Assembly (NCBI RefSeq): GCF_902859725.1
Contig: NZ_CADIJP010000006.1
Location: 241,444 to 305,443, forward strand
DNA from: Achromobacter mucicolens
GTDB taxonomy: Bacteria; Pseudomonadota; Gammaproteobacteria; Burkholderiales; Burkholderiaceae_B
DNA: 64,000 bases
Direction: 5' to 3'
Shown: positions 8,309-16,826 of the stretch, one piece after another
How the letters are laid out: each line of letters opens with the position of its first letter
How positions within the stretch are numbered: position 1 is the first letter of the stretch
Made by a program: the position numbers and the translations under genes
Notes under the pieces: model-generated
Told to the model about the DNA's origin: nothing
The model's input: only the letters and a program-made list of their open reading frames with translations
The model's database searches: none

Positions 8309-8328
8309 CCGGCCCCTTGACGGGCCGG
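8309..8328 (-). other. Intercistronic hairpin between binding protein and permease genes
   Basis: CCGGCCC (8309-8315) and GGGCCGG (8322-8328) are perfect complements around CTTGAC. It sits about 40 bp beyond the binding-protein stop in the 292-bp gap before the permease. No U-tract follows, so it is more likely an RNA-stabilising or attenuating hairpin than a full terminator. The rest of the gap (8075-8308) shows no gene. Confidence 0.45.
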
Positions 8329-8366
8329 TACGCGCCACCGCGGCGCGCAGCCAGGATCACAGTGCT

Positions 8367-9368
8367 TTACAGCGCGCTTTGGACGCGCCCGGCGACGTCG
8401 GCGGGGACCCACTTGGTCCAGACGTCGGGTTTGTTCTTCAGGAACCACTTGGCCACGGCGTTGGACTCATCGCCGGACTCTTCCATGTGGGCCAGGGTTT
8501 CATTGATGACCGGCAGCGGCACCGAGACCTTGGACAGGAATTCGGTCAGCTTGGGCGCATCTTCGGAGAACTTGGTGTTCACCGCGGTAAAGACAGGGTT
8601 GTCGGGGTAGGCGCTGGGCTCGGGCTTGGCGCACTTGGGCGACGTCAGGCACTTGTGCTTTTCAGCGTCGTAGGCCGGCAGGTCCAGCTTGACCAGATCC
8701 ATGGCGCCGACCAGCGGCGTGGGCGACCAGTAGTAGAAGACCACGTTCTGCTTGCGCTTGTAGGCCGACATCAGGGCCGCCTTCTGCGCCGCGCCCGTGC
8801 CGGGCGAGTACAGCGTGTAGGTGTCGTCCAGCTTCAAGGCGTGGAACAGGTTGTTGCTGGTGACTTCGCAACCCCAGCCAGCCGGGCAGCCATAGAAACG
8901 GCCCTTGCCGGGTTCTTCCGGATCCTTGAATTGATCCTTGAACTTGGGCAGGTCCGCCGCCGACTTAAGCTCGGGCAGACGCTCGGCCGTGTACTTGGGG
9001 ATGTACCAGCCTTCGGCGCCCATGTACAGGTCGCCGATGCGCTTGACCTTGCCGGTCTTCTCGGCGCGGGCCCAGGGATCGGCCACGCTGTTCAGCCAGA
9101 TCTCGGTGTTGATATCCAGATCGCCGCGCTCAAGGGCGGCCAGGGCGGGCAAGGTCTCGGTGGGCAGGGTTTCGGTCTTGCAACCGTAGCCCTTTTCCAT
9201 GATGAATCGCTCGACGTCGACCAGGACCAGGTTGGATTCCCAGTTCATGGCGCCGAACATGACCGGACGCTTGAGTTCACATTGCGGGGCGTCGGCGGCT
9301 TGGGCCGAACCGGCAAACGCAAACAAAACGGCCGCGGCGGCCAGGGACTTGACAGGGGTAAAACGCAT
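8367..9368 (-). CDS. Glycine betaine/proline-type ABC transporter substrate-binding protein (OpuAC/ProX family)
   Basis: The protein has 333 residues with a signal peptide (MRFTPVKSLAAAAVLFAFAG, then SAQA; cleavage near residue 25). The mature part holds NWESNLVLVDVERFIMEKGY and LDINTEIWLNSV, as in OpuAC-type proteins, and aromatic residues (WGCE, FYYWSPTP) that could form a cation-binding cage. Several Cys pairs suggest periplasmic disulfides. ATG 9366-9368 is preceded by GGAGG on the minus strand. It is first in the betaine operon, consistent with it being the most abundant product. Confidence 0.92.
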   Translation of the reverse strand: MRFTPVKSLAAAAVLFAFAGSAQAADAPQCELKRPVMFGAMNWESNLVLVDVERFIMEKGYGCKTETLPTETLPALAALERGDLDINTEIWLNSVADPWARAEKTGKVKRIGDLYMGAEGWYIPKYTAERLPELKSAADLPKFKDQFKDPEEPGKGRFYGCPAGWGCEVTSNNLFHALKLDDTYTLYSPGTGAAQKAALMSAYKRKQNVVFYYWSPTPLVGAMDLVKLDLPAYDAEKHKCLTSPKCAKPEPSAYPDNPVFTAVNTKFSEDAPKLTEFLSKVSVPLPVINETLAHMEESGDESNAVAKWFLKNKPDVWTKWVPADVAGRVQSAL

Positions 9369-9801
9369 TGGCTTTTGCCTCCATAGGTTCAGGCACTCAC
9401 GCCAGGATGAAAGCCTGGGCGGCACCGTGGAGCTAAGGGGGTTGTGCGGAAGACGGGCTGAACCGCCAATACAAACCGACACTAGCAACAAGACTGCCCG
9501 CGAGGGATGCGGCGTCTTGCAAGACAGGGAGCTTCAAAAACGGGTTTTTGAATACTCACAGAAAGAGAACAAACTGAACGAAGAAGGCAGCATCTTAAAC
9601 GAAATTGCTGCGCCGCCCAACCCCAAGGGTGAATGAAACAGATACATTCGCGACGAAAAAGCTAAGGGAAAACCCGGCTATCGCTTGGGCGATTGACGAT
9701 TTTCCCCAGGAGAAATTCCCCTGGGAAAGCACGATACATTTAGTTAACAATATGTTCGGATAAACACATACAGGGCGTTCCAAAGTGGGTTTTGGGGCAG
9801 C

Positions 9802-9827
9802 GAAACGGGCCCATCGGGGCCTGTTTC
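9802..9827. terminator. Stem-loop, possible terminator
   Basis: GAAACGGGCC (9802-9811) pairs over 10 bp with GGCCTGTTTC (9818-9827), one pair being G-T, around CATCGG. Arms ending in A/T runs are typical of bidirectional terminators. It may end the minus-strand operon that stops at 9954. Confidence 0.5.
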
Positions 9828-9836
9828 ATGCGCTTT

Positions 9837-9861
9837 TGCTGGCGGCTACGCCAGCATTTTT
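9837..9861 (+). terminator. Rho-independent terminator reading on the plus strand
   Basis: TGCTGGCG (9837-9844) and CGCCAGCA (9849-9856) form a perfect 8-bp stem with a GCTA loop, directly followed by TTTTT (9857-9861). On the minus strand the base of the stem is followed by A residues, so it works only left to right, although both neighbouring genes are on the minus strand. Confidence 0.6.
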
Positions 9862-9953
9862 CGCGCCATCGCTCGGTGCCTGACCTGCTTGCCGCAGTGC
9901 GGCAATCGGGATGGCATACGCCCTGGTGTCAGACACCGGCGTGACGCTGTCAC

Positions 9954-10946
9954 TTATTTGATGGCAAGTGACTGCTGATACGGACCGGCATCCAGCGCCC
10001 CCGCCGGCAGATCGCCCTTGAGCGTACCGTTGTCCTTGAAAATCTGGAATTCGCGATTGAGCGTTTCCAGGTCCGCGTCGTTCAGCGAGACGCGGTAATT
10101 GTCGTTCCACAAGTCGGCAAACACCTGCGCATCCGCCTGCGGCAGGTTGCCGGCTTTCTGCACCGCGCTGACTACCTGCGCGGGATGGGCGCGGCCGTAT
10201 TCCAGCGCCTTGCGCAACGCCACGATCGCCCTCACCACCGCATCCGGATTTTTCTGCTGGTAGTCCGCACGGACCAGGCCCACCGCGTTGTAGGGCACGC
10301 TATCGCTCTTGGTCAGGGTCTTCCACTCTTGGCCAAATGTCGACAGCGTGCGCACCTTCAGGTCCTTCAACTGCGCGGTCGTGACGTTGCGCAGCGCAGC
10401 CGCGTCCACCTCTTTCTGCGCGAGGAACTGCACCAGGCGCGGCTCGTTGCCGGGCACCAGCGTGAAATCCTTCTCCTTGATCCCATGATTGCCGGCCAGC
10501 ACGGCGCTGGCGATGGTGGCGGTGGAGCTGCCGGCGGGCGACATGCCGATCTTCTTGCCCTTCAGGTCGGCCAGCGACTTGATGGGCGAATCCTCCAGCA
10601 CCACGAAGGACACATTTGAGGGCTGGGTCGCCAGCACGATCTTCACCGGCACGCCGTCCGTTGCCAGCGCAAACGCGCCCGCGGCGGGGGATCCAAAGGC
10701 CAGATCGATAGCGTTGGCGGCGATGGCGCGGGTGGGACCATTGACGTCCGAGAAGTGCACGTACTCCACGTCCAGACCCTGTTCCTTGAAGAAGCTGCCG
10801 GCCTCAAGCACCGCGCCGTACCCCAGGGTCAGGCCGCTGGGCCAGTAGCCGACGCGGATCTTTTCCGCCTGCGCGGGAAGCGCGGCCAGTCCGCCGGCCA
10901 GCGCCGCCAAGAGCGCGGCACGTTTGATCAATTGCAAGGCTTTCAT
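9954..10946 (-). CDS. NitT/TauT/SsuA-type ABC transporter substrate-binding protein
   Basis: The protein has 330 residues with a signal peptide (MKALQLIKRAALLAALAGGL, then AALPAQA). The mature start EKIRVGYWPSGLTLGYGAVL is typical of aliphatic-sulfonate or taurine binding proteins, and SLADLKGKKIGMSPAGSSTA is the usual phosphate- or sulfonate-loop region. It lies 27 bp behind the class II aldolase gene, last in a run of 11 minus-strand genes starting at 19945. It may serve the ATPase/permease pair at 18331-19945, which has no adjacent binding protein, or give the 11725-13271 transporter a second specificity. The ligand is unknown. Confidence 0.88.
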   Translation of the reverse strand: MKALQLIKRAALLAALAGGLAALPAQAEKIRVGYWPSGLTLGYGAVLEAGSFFKEQGLDVEYVHFSDVNGPTRAIAANAIDLAFGSPAAGAFALATDGVPVKIVLATQPSNVSFVVLEDSPIKSLADLKGKKIGMSPAGSSTATIASAVLAGNHGIKEKDFTLVPGNEPRLVQFLAQKEVDAAALRNVTTAQLKDLKVRTLSTFGQEWKTLTKSDSVPYNAVGLVRADYQQKNPDAVVRAIVALRKALEYGRAHPAQVVSAVQKAGNLPQADAQVFADLWNDNYRVSLNDADLETLNREFQIFKDNGTLKGDLPAGALDAGPYQQSLAIK

Positions 10947-10973
10947 GAATGCTCCAGTAGTGAGTCCTGCCGG

Positions 10974-11753
10974 TCAATGCGCGGCAGGCAGGTGTCGATA
11001 GGTGGGGTCGGTTTGATCCAGGCCGCGCAGCAGCGCCTGCCACAGGCGGGGGCTGCTACGTCCGGCAGCGCGATCGAAGGTCTGTGCCGCGCGTTCAATG
11101 GCGCCGCGGTCCGGTATGGCGACGGCCTGGCCCGTCGCCTGGATCTGCAACTGCGCGCGGCAGGCGAACTCCAGGAAAAACATCAGCTCGAAGGCCTCGG
11201 CCACGGTTGCGCCGCAGGTCAGCAATCCGTGGTTGCGCAACATCAGCGCCTTGTGCGGCCCCAAGTCGCGCACGAGCCGCGCGCGTTCGTCCAGCTCGAC
11301 CGCCACCCCTTCATAGGCGTGATAGCCGATGCGGCCGTGAAACCGCGCCGCGTGCTGCGTGTAGGGCAGCAGGCCATCGCGCAAGGCCGACACCGCCACG
11401 CCGGCCAGCGTATGGGTGTGCATGACGCATACGGCGTCCGGCCGGGCCTGATGCACCGCCGAGTGAATGACGAAGCCGGCCCGGTTGATGCCCAGGCCTG
11501 TGGGATCGTCCAGCAGCTCGCCTTCCGGCCCGACCGTCACCAGGTTGTCGGCCCGGACTTCGTCGAACAGCAGGCCGAAGGGGTTGATCAGGAACTGGTC
11601 TGGCGCTCCCGGCACCCGTGCCGAGATGTGCGTATAGATGAGGTCCGTCATGCCGAATTGCGCCGCCAGCCGGTGGCACGCGGCCAGGTCGATACGCATC
11701 TGCGCGCGCGCCGCGTGCAAGGCGTCAGGATCGAGCTTGGGTATCCGCGCCAC
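10974..11753 (-). CDS. Class II aldolase/adducin family protein
   Basis: With the GTG start at 11751-11753 the protein has 259 residues. GGGAGG lies six bases before this GTG, while the ATG 60 bases upstream has no ribosome site and would lengthen the overlap with the permease. His112 and His114 (HTH) are the zinc ligands of fuculose-1-phosphate aldolase relatives, and LRNHGLLTCG is the other conserved block. Members cleave or epimerise phosphorylated or keto sugars, or decarboxylate. Here it sits between a permease and a binding protein of NitT/TauT type, so it probably acts on the imported compound or a product of it. Confidence 0.85.
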   Translation of the reverse strand: MARIPKLDPDALHAARAQMRIDLAACHRLAAQFGMTDLIYTHISARVPGAPDQFLINPFGLLFDEVRADNLVTVGPEGELLDDPTGLGINRAGFVIHSAVHQARPDAVCVMHTHTLAGVAVSALRDGLLPYTQHAARFHGRIGYHAYEGVAVELDERARLVRDLGPHKALMLRNHGLLTCGATVAEAFELMFFLEFACRAQLQIQATGQAVAIPDRGAIERAAQTFDRAAGRSSPRLWQALLRGLDQTDPTYRHLPAAH

Positions 11754-12513
11754 CGGCAGCCTCCCAGAAGACGATCTTGCGATGCAGCCAGCGCACCGTC
11801 TGCGCGCCGGCAATGCCGAATGCGGCCAGCAGGATCACGCCGGCGAACATGGTGCTGACGTTCAGGTTGACCGCGGCCGAGCCGATCAGATAGCCCAGGC
11901 CGGCTTCGGACGAGACCAGTTCGCCCACCACGGTGCCGATCAGCGCAAGCGACACGCCGATCTGCAGACCGGCAAAGATGTCGCCAGCCGCCGCGGGCAG
12001 CTTCACGTGACGGAAGAGGTACCAGCGCGACGCGGAAAACGCGCGGCACGCATCGATCAGGTCGGGATCCACACGCCGGATGCCGACGATGGTATTGATG
12101 AACAACGGAAAAAAGCAGATCAGCACCACCAGAACCACCTTGGACGCGAGCCCGAAGCCGAACCAGACGAGGATCAGCGGGGCCAGCGCCACCTTGGGCG
12201 TGGCCTGGATTGCAACCAGCAGCGGGTAGACGAACTTCTCGAACGTGCGCGATTCCGCCAGCAGCGCGCCCAGCACCAGCGCCAGCGCGCTGCCGATGGC
12301 GTAGCCGATGAGGGTCGCGGCCACGGTGTACCCGATGTGGCGCCAGATCGTGCCGTCCTGAAATACCGACACCAAGGTGCCGAACACGGCGCCCGGCGTG
12401 GTCAGGATGTAGTCGGGCACCTTGAAGAACGCCACAGAAAAGTGCCAGGCCAGCAGCACCACGGCCAGCGTGGCGAGCGGATAGAGGATCGCGGTCAGTC
12501 TTTGCATGGTCAT
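11725..12513 (-). CDS. NitT/TauT-type ABC transporter permease (SsuC/TauC-like)
   Basis: The protein has 262 residues with about six membrane segments. The coupling loop DACRAFSASRWYLFRHVKLP is the EAA motif of the SsuC/TauC family. The N-terminus AILYPLATLAVVLLAWHFSV is the first membrane segment. The start overlaps the ATPase stop (ATGA) and its end overlaps the class II aldolase start by 29 bp. It forms a full transporter with the ATPase at 12510 and the binding protein at 13268. Confidence 0.9.
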   Translation of the reverse strand: MTMQRLTAILYPLATLAVVLLAWHFSVAFFKVPDYILTTPGAVFGTLVSVFQDGTIWRHIGYTVAATLIGYAIGSALALVLGALLAESRTFEKFVYPLLVAIQATPKVALAPLILVWFGFGLASKVVLVVLICFFPLFINTIVGIRRVDPDLIDACRAFSASRWYLFRHVKLPAAAGDIFAGLQIGVSLALIGTVVGELVSSEAGLGYLIGSAAVNLNVSTMFAGVILLAAFGIAGAQTVRWLHRKIVFWEAAGGADTQARS

Positions 12514-13271
12514 CCGATGAAGTGGCGCCGCAGATGGTCGGCGGCGGCCGTGAACGCGGGTTCGGCCAGCGTGGCCATCGAGCGCGGACGCGGGATGTCG
12601 ACGCGGAAATCCTCGACGACCCTGCCCGGCCGCGCCGACATGACCAGCACACGGTCCGACAGCATCACGGCTTCGGCAATGCTGTGCGTGATGAACAGCA
12701 CCGACTTGCGATCGCGCATCCAGATCCGCTGCAGCTCCAGCGTCAGGGCCTCGCGCGTCATCGCGTCCAACGCCGCAAATGGTTCATCCATCAGCAGCAG
12801 CCGGGGATCGCGCTGCAACATGCGCGCCAGGCCCACCCGCTGCTGCATGCCGCCGGACAATTCGTTCGGATAGTTGCCGGCAAAATCTCGCAGGCCCACG
12901 AGGTCCAGCAGTTCCCGCGCGCGGCGCTCGGCATCGGCCCCGCGCTCGCCCGCGGTCTCGCTGGGCAACAGCACGTTGTCCAGCACCGTTCGCCACGGCA
13001 GCAGGGTGGGCTTCTGGAAGGCGACACCGATGTCGCGGCTGGGGCCCGTCACGACGGCGCCCCCTACTTCGACGTGGCCCCGCGTTGGGGCCAGCAGGCC
13101 GGCGGCAAGCTTGAGCAGCGTGGACTTGCCGCAGCCAGAGGGCCCCAGGATGGTGACGAACTCGCCCTCGTCCACCGCAAGATCCACGTCGCGCAGCGCA
13201 TCGATGCTGCCGCGCCGGGTCTGGTAGGACACCGACACGGCGCGCGCCTGCAGCACGGGCACTGCCGTCAT
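12510..13271 (-). CDS. NitT/TauT-type ABC transporter ATPase (SsuB/TauB-like)
   Basis: The protein has 253 residues. Walker A GPSGCGKST is at 43-51, then a Q-loop FQKPTLLPW, signature LSGGMQQRVGLARML, Walker B LLLMDEPFAALDA and H-loop FITHSIAEA. This is the usual set for SsuB/TauB proteins and the length is normal. Four-base overlaps link it to the genes on both sides. It energises import through the permease at 11725. Confidence 0.92.
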   Translation of the reverse strand: MTAVPVLQARAVSVSYQTRRGSIDALRDVDLAVDEGEFVTILGPSGCGKSTLLKLAAGLLAPTRGHVEVGGAVVTGPSRDIGVAFQKPTLLPWRTVLDNVLLPSETAGERGADAERRARELLDLVGLRDFAGNYPNELSGGMQQRVGLARMLQRDPRLLLMDEPFAALDAMTREALTLELQRIWMRDRKSVLFITHSIAEAVMLSDRVLVMSARPGRVVEDFRVDIPRPRSMATLAEPAFTAAADHLRRHFIG

Positions 13272-14353
13272 TGGGCCGCCTTCGCCTGCGCCCGCACCGC
13301 CGCGGCGTCAAACGTCGAGAACTGCGGAACGAGTTGGTTGCTGAAGATCTTCTCGACCGGAATGTCGTCCGTGTTGAACTCGCCCGCCGCGTGCATCGCG
13401 CCCACGAAGGACCGGATCACGGGCAGGTCGAACTCGCCCGGCACGCGGTCCGTGCCATCGGGGCGGCGCAGGGTGCTGTCCATGCGCTTTTTGACCAGCA
13501 CGACGGCTTCGTCCAGATTCTTCTGGTAGTCGCCATCCTTGGGTTTGGCTTCCGGCTGGTACTTCCAGAACGTCTCGGCGCACAAGCGCGGGTTTGCGTC
13601 GCACGCCAGCACGGCCTTGGTATAGGCGCGCCCGAAGCGGGCCAGCAGGTCGGGCTGGTCGCGCAGCGTGTCTTCATGTGCCACGAAGCCATTGCTGTTG
13701 ATCTTCTGGAAGATCGGCGGATACGGCAGGCGGCGCACCTTCGTCCCGGTCAGCTCCAGCATGGCGGTCCACGAACTGTTGTAGTTCAGGGCGTCCACCC
13801 GGCCCTCCCGCAACGCCAGAAAGCCCGATCCCAGCACGCCGACCGCCACGATATCCACGTCCTTGCCAGGCACCAGCGACTCCTGGCGCAGCAACGCCCG
13901 CGTGGAGGGGATGGTCCCCCAGGTCAGCGCACCCACCCCGATCTTCTTGCCCTTCAGGTCCTTGATCGTCTTGATCGGACCATCAGCCAGCACCGCCAGC
14001 TCCAGCTCGTTGGACGGGATGGCGTTGTAGAAGTAGCGCACCGGCAGCGGCGTCTTGCCGGTTTCATAGCTCGACAGTACGGGTTCGGGCAATGGCAACC
14101 CGATGGTGACCTTCTTGGACGCCACCTGCGGCAGCAACGCGCCCGCGCCCTGGAACACGATCGTCTTGACCTCGATGTTCTCCTCGCTGAAGTAGCCCAG
14201 GTCCTTGCCTAGCCCGTATACGCCGCCGCTGGCGACGGTAAGCGGAATACCCAGGGCCACGGTGACGGTGTCGGCCGCCTGCGCGGCCGGGACGGCGGCC
14301 AGCGCCAGGGCGGCCGCGGCGAAGCGGGCCAAGGTGGATGCGGATGTCTTCAT
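13268..14353 (-). CDS. NitT/TauT-type ABC transporter substrate-binding protein
   Basis: The protein has 361 residues with a signal peptide (MKTSASTLARFAAAALALAA, then VPAAQA). The mature part begins DTVTVALGIPLTVASGGVYG and contains TIKDLKGKKIGVGALTWGT, as in NMT1/SsuA-like proteins. The start is ATG 14351-14353, since upstream sequence does not look like a signal peptide. Its stop overlaps the ATPase start. It lies 79 bp behind the acyl-CoA ligase gene, the widest gap in the 11-gene run, so an internal promoter is possible here. The ligand is unknown. Confidence 0.87.
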   Translation of the reverse strand: MKTSASTLARFAAAALALAAVPAAQAADTVTVALGIPLTVASGGVYGLGKDLGYFSEENIEVKTIVFQGAGALLPQVASKKVTIGLPLPEPVLSSYETGKTPLPVRYFYNAIPSNELELAVLADGPIKTIKDLKGKKIGVGALTWGTIPSTRALLRQESLVPGKDVDIVAVGVLGSGFLALREGRVDALNYNSSWTAMLELTGTKVRRLPYPPIFQKINSNGFVAHEDTLRDQPDLLARFGRAYTKAVLACDANPRLCAETFWKYQPEAKPKDGDYQKNLDEAVVLVKKRMDSTLRRPDGTDRVPGEFDLPVIRSFVGAMHAAGEFNTDDIPVEKIFSNQLVPQFSTFDAAAVRAQAKAAQ

Positions 14354-14432
14354 TGCAGTGTTCCGTTGTTGTTCTAGCGGGTGAGTTGTTGTGCGGATGG
14401 AAGTTCGTGGGGGGTCCCGCGCGCCACGGGTG

Positions 14433-15971
14433 TCAGACCGCCGGCGCCACGGGGGCGGCCAGCGCGTCCCGGGCACGCTGCTTGAGCAGGTTGCGGTCGA
14501 CTTTGTTGGTGGAAGCCAGCGGCAACGCGTCCAGGAACCAGACGCGGCGGGGGTGCTGGTAGGCCGGCGCGTGCGTCAGCACATGCTGCTTGACGCCGTC
14601 TTCGGTCAGCGCGCCGGCGGTGACGGGCACCACGAATGCCACCGGCTTATGGCCCTTGATGTCGTCAGGCACCGGCACCACGCAGGCCTGCTGCACGCCG
14701 GGCAGCGTCTCCAGCACTTTTTCGACCTCGCCGGGAAAGATGTTCTCGCCGCCGGATACGAACATGTCGTCGTCGCGGCCGACGAAGTAGTAAAAGCCCT
14801 GCGCATCGCGGCGCAGCACGTCGCCCGTGACGTAATAGCCATCATCGGTGATGGCCGCGCGGATGTCGGGCCGGTTGTGATAGCCCAGCATGATGCCGGG
14901 GCTCTTCACGTGCAGCACGCCCTGGTCGCTTTCCTGGCCTTGCGCATCCACCAGCCGCACCTGCACCTGCGGATGCGCGTGACCGATCGACATATCGGGC
15001 TGCGGCAGCCCATCGGGATGCGGGCCGAACGTGACCGGGCCGGCCTCCGTGGTGCCATACGAATTGATCACACGGGCCTGCGGCAGCGCGCGGCGGATGG
15101 CGGCCTGCAAGGCTTCGCTCACGGGCGCCGATCCCATGCGCACGACCTGCACGCTGCTCAGATCGGCGCGGGCGAGCAAGTCCTTTTCGCGCAGCACCAT
15201 CGCCATCATTGGCGGTACCGAGGTGAGCCAGGTGGGACGGTAGCGCGCGATGGCCTCGATGTAGGGCCGCGCCTTGAACTGCGGCAACAGGACGATGGTC
15301 GCCTGCCCTGCCAAGGCAAGCTGGCACAGGGCCAGCGCATTCATGTGATACATCGGCGCGGCGATCAGATAGCGCTGCCCCGCCAGGCGTTGGCCCGCCA
15401 GCCGGGTGCGCACCACCCACAGATGGCTGCGATGCGACAGCACCACGCCCTTGGGCTTGCCGGTGGAGCCCGACGTGTACAGGAAGAACGCCGCCTCGTC
15501 CGGCGCGGGCTCCACGGCCTGGAACGGTCCCGGATCCAGCAAGGCGTCCAGGCCCGCGGCGCCGGCCGCGCCAAACTCCACCACCGGCAGCCCATCCGGC
15601 GCCTGGGCGCGGCGCGCGGCATCGCAGAACACCAACCGCGCGCCGCTGTCCTGGATGACGAAATCCGACAACGCGCGCGGAAATTTATAGTTCACCGGCA
15701 CCACGACCAGGCCCGCCCGCTGCGCGCCCAACAGCACCGCCAGGAACTGCGCGCTATTGGCCGCCAGCACCGCCACCCGGTCCCCGCGTTGCAGCCCCCG
15801 GCGCAGCAGCCCGCGCGCGACGGCGTTGGACAGATCGTCCAACTGCCCGATGGTCAGGCGGGTCTCGTTCTGGTCGTCGTCCAGCGCAATCACGGCCAGG
15901 TCGCCGGGCGGTGCGCCGCGCGGCGTCAGATCGCCGAGATTGCGGGGATGGAAGGCGGGATCAGGGCTCAT
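14433..15971 (-). CDS. AMP-dependent acyl-CoA synthetase/ligase
   Basis: The protein has 512 residues. The phosphate-binding motif YTSGSTGKPKG lies near 185-195, YGTTEAGPVTFG is the adenine motif, and YVTGDVLRRDAQGFYYFVGR carries the hinge and catalytic Asp region. The late SGGENIFPGEVEKVL is typical of acid:CoA ligases. It activates a carboxylic acid to its CoA ester via acyl-AMP. The start overlaps the glyoxalase-like gene by 11 bases. With the thioesterase, CoA racemase and three ABC systems around it, it probably activates an imported or derived acid. The acid itself is not identifiable. Confidence 0.9.
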   Translation of the reverse strand: MSPDPAFHPRNLGDLTPRGAPPGDLAVIALDDDQNETRLTIGQLDDLSNAVARGLLRRGLQRGDRVAVLAANSAQFLAVLLGAQRAGLVVVPVNYKFPRALSDFVIQDSGARLVFCDAARRAQAPDGLPVVEFGAAGAAGLDALLDPGPFQAVEPAPDEAAFFLYTSGSTGKPKGVVLSHRSHLWVVRTRLAGQRLAGQRYLIAAPMYHMNALALCQLALAGQATIVLLPQFKARPYIEAIARYRPTWLTSVPPMMAMVLREKDLLARADLSSVQVVRMGSAPVSEALQAAIRRALPQARVINSYGTTEAGPVTFGPHPDGLPQPDMSIGHAHPQVQVRLVDAQGQESDQGVLHVKSPGIMLGYHNRPDIRAAITDDGYYVTGDVLRRDAQGFYYFVGRDDDMFVSGGENIFPGEVEKVLETLPGVQQACVVPVPDDIKGHKPVAFVVPVTAGALTEDGVKQHVLTHAPAYQHPRRVWFLDALPLASTNKVDRNLLKQRARDALAAPVAPAV

Positions 15972-16815
15972 AGATAAAGTCCAATAGCGTGTTCAAGTCC
16001 GGCAGGGAAACGGCGAGGCCGCGATGGCCGTCGCGCCGCCACGGCCGCGTCCGCAGCGCGTCGCCCAAGGCGGCAACGTGACGCTCCAGCGCGTCGGGGT
16101 CGGCCGCGCGCAGCGAGATGGCGCCGAAAAAACTCTGGCGGCCCAACGCGTCGCAGGCAAGGTCGCCATAGCGCTGCCCGTAGGCATCGGCATCCAGCAG
16201 CGTCACTGAAAAGCCGGGGCTTGGAATCGAAAAGCCGCGTTCGTCCAAATGGACCTGGCCGAACGCAGCCTGCGCATACGCCTGCGCGTCGGCCTGCGCT
16301 CGGGTGGACACCAGCGTCAGGCCCGACAGGCCACGCACGCCATTGGCATGCGCCTGCCACTCCCGGCGCCACACCAGTTCCGGCGTCAGGTGCTGGCAGT
16401 AATAGACGCGGCCGGCCTCGAACGCGCCCGGCTGGTAACGCACGGTGCGAAAGCGGGCCTCGTGCCGCACGCCATCCAGTTCGAGTGGGCGGCTGAAGGC
16501 GTGCAGCGGCGCAACCGCGGCGCCCGACCGCGTCAACGCCTCATGCACCGCATCGGCCGAGGCCGGCTTGTAGACCAATCCATCGATGCCTGCGGGGTTG
16601 TCCAGGATCTCCTGGCGCAGCGTCCCGCCATCGGTGGGCAGCCCGATCAGTTCCAGGTAATCGTCCTGAAACACCATCAGGTGATTCACCGATCCGAACG
16701 CGTGCCGGCCTTGCGGCGTCAGCGTGAAGCCCAGCGCCGAAAACAGGCCCGCGGCCGCATCGGTGCCGAAGCGGGTATTGATCACCAGGTGATCGAGCGG
16801 CAGCGCGCTGTGCAT
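15961..16815 (-). CDS. VOC-family, glyoxalase-like protein
   Basis: The protein has 284 residues and begins PLDHLVINTRFGTDAAAGLF, matching the Glyoxalase_3-like (vicinal oxygen chelate) family, with paired beta-alpha-beta units. FQDDYLELIGL is the conserved segment with a possible metal-ligand Glu. ATG 16813-16815 is used because the only longer start is a TTG. No specific reaction can be assigned; members include lyases, isomerases and dioxygenases. It lies tightly between the thioesterase and the acyl-CoA ligase. Confidence 0.75.
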   Translation of the reverse strand: MHSALPLDHLVINTRFGTDAAAGLFSALGFTLTPQGRHAFGSVNHLMVFQDDYLELIGLPTDGGTLRQEILDNPAGIDGLVYKPASADAVHEALTRSGAAVAPLHAFSRPLELDGVRHEARFRTVRYQPGAFEAGRVYYCQHLTPELVWRREWQAHANGVRGLSGLTLVSTRAQADAQAYAQAAFGQVHLDERGFSIPSPGFSVTLLDADAYGQRYGDLACDALGRQSFFGAISLRAADPDALERHVAALGDALRTRPWRRDGHRGLAVSLPDLNTLLDFIYEP

Positions 16816-16826
16816 GCTCCTGCCCC

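Larger units (their letters stand above)
9369..9953 (-). other. 585-bp intergenic region rich in hairpins, no protein gene
   Basis: I find no convincing coding frame. The right part near 9720-9775 is clearly more AT-rich than its surroundings. Hairpins are at 9701-9728 (10-nt arms with one bulge), 9802-9827, 9837-9856 followed by TTTTT, and 9889-9905 (TTGCCGCA/TGCGGCAA around one G). The palindrome GGTGTC-A-GACACC lies at 9925-9937. The promoter of the betaine operon must lie in the left part, and the end of the 11-gene minus-strand run in the right part. Confidence 0.6.
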
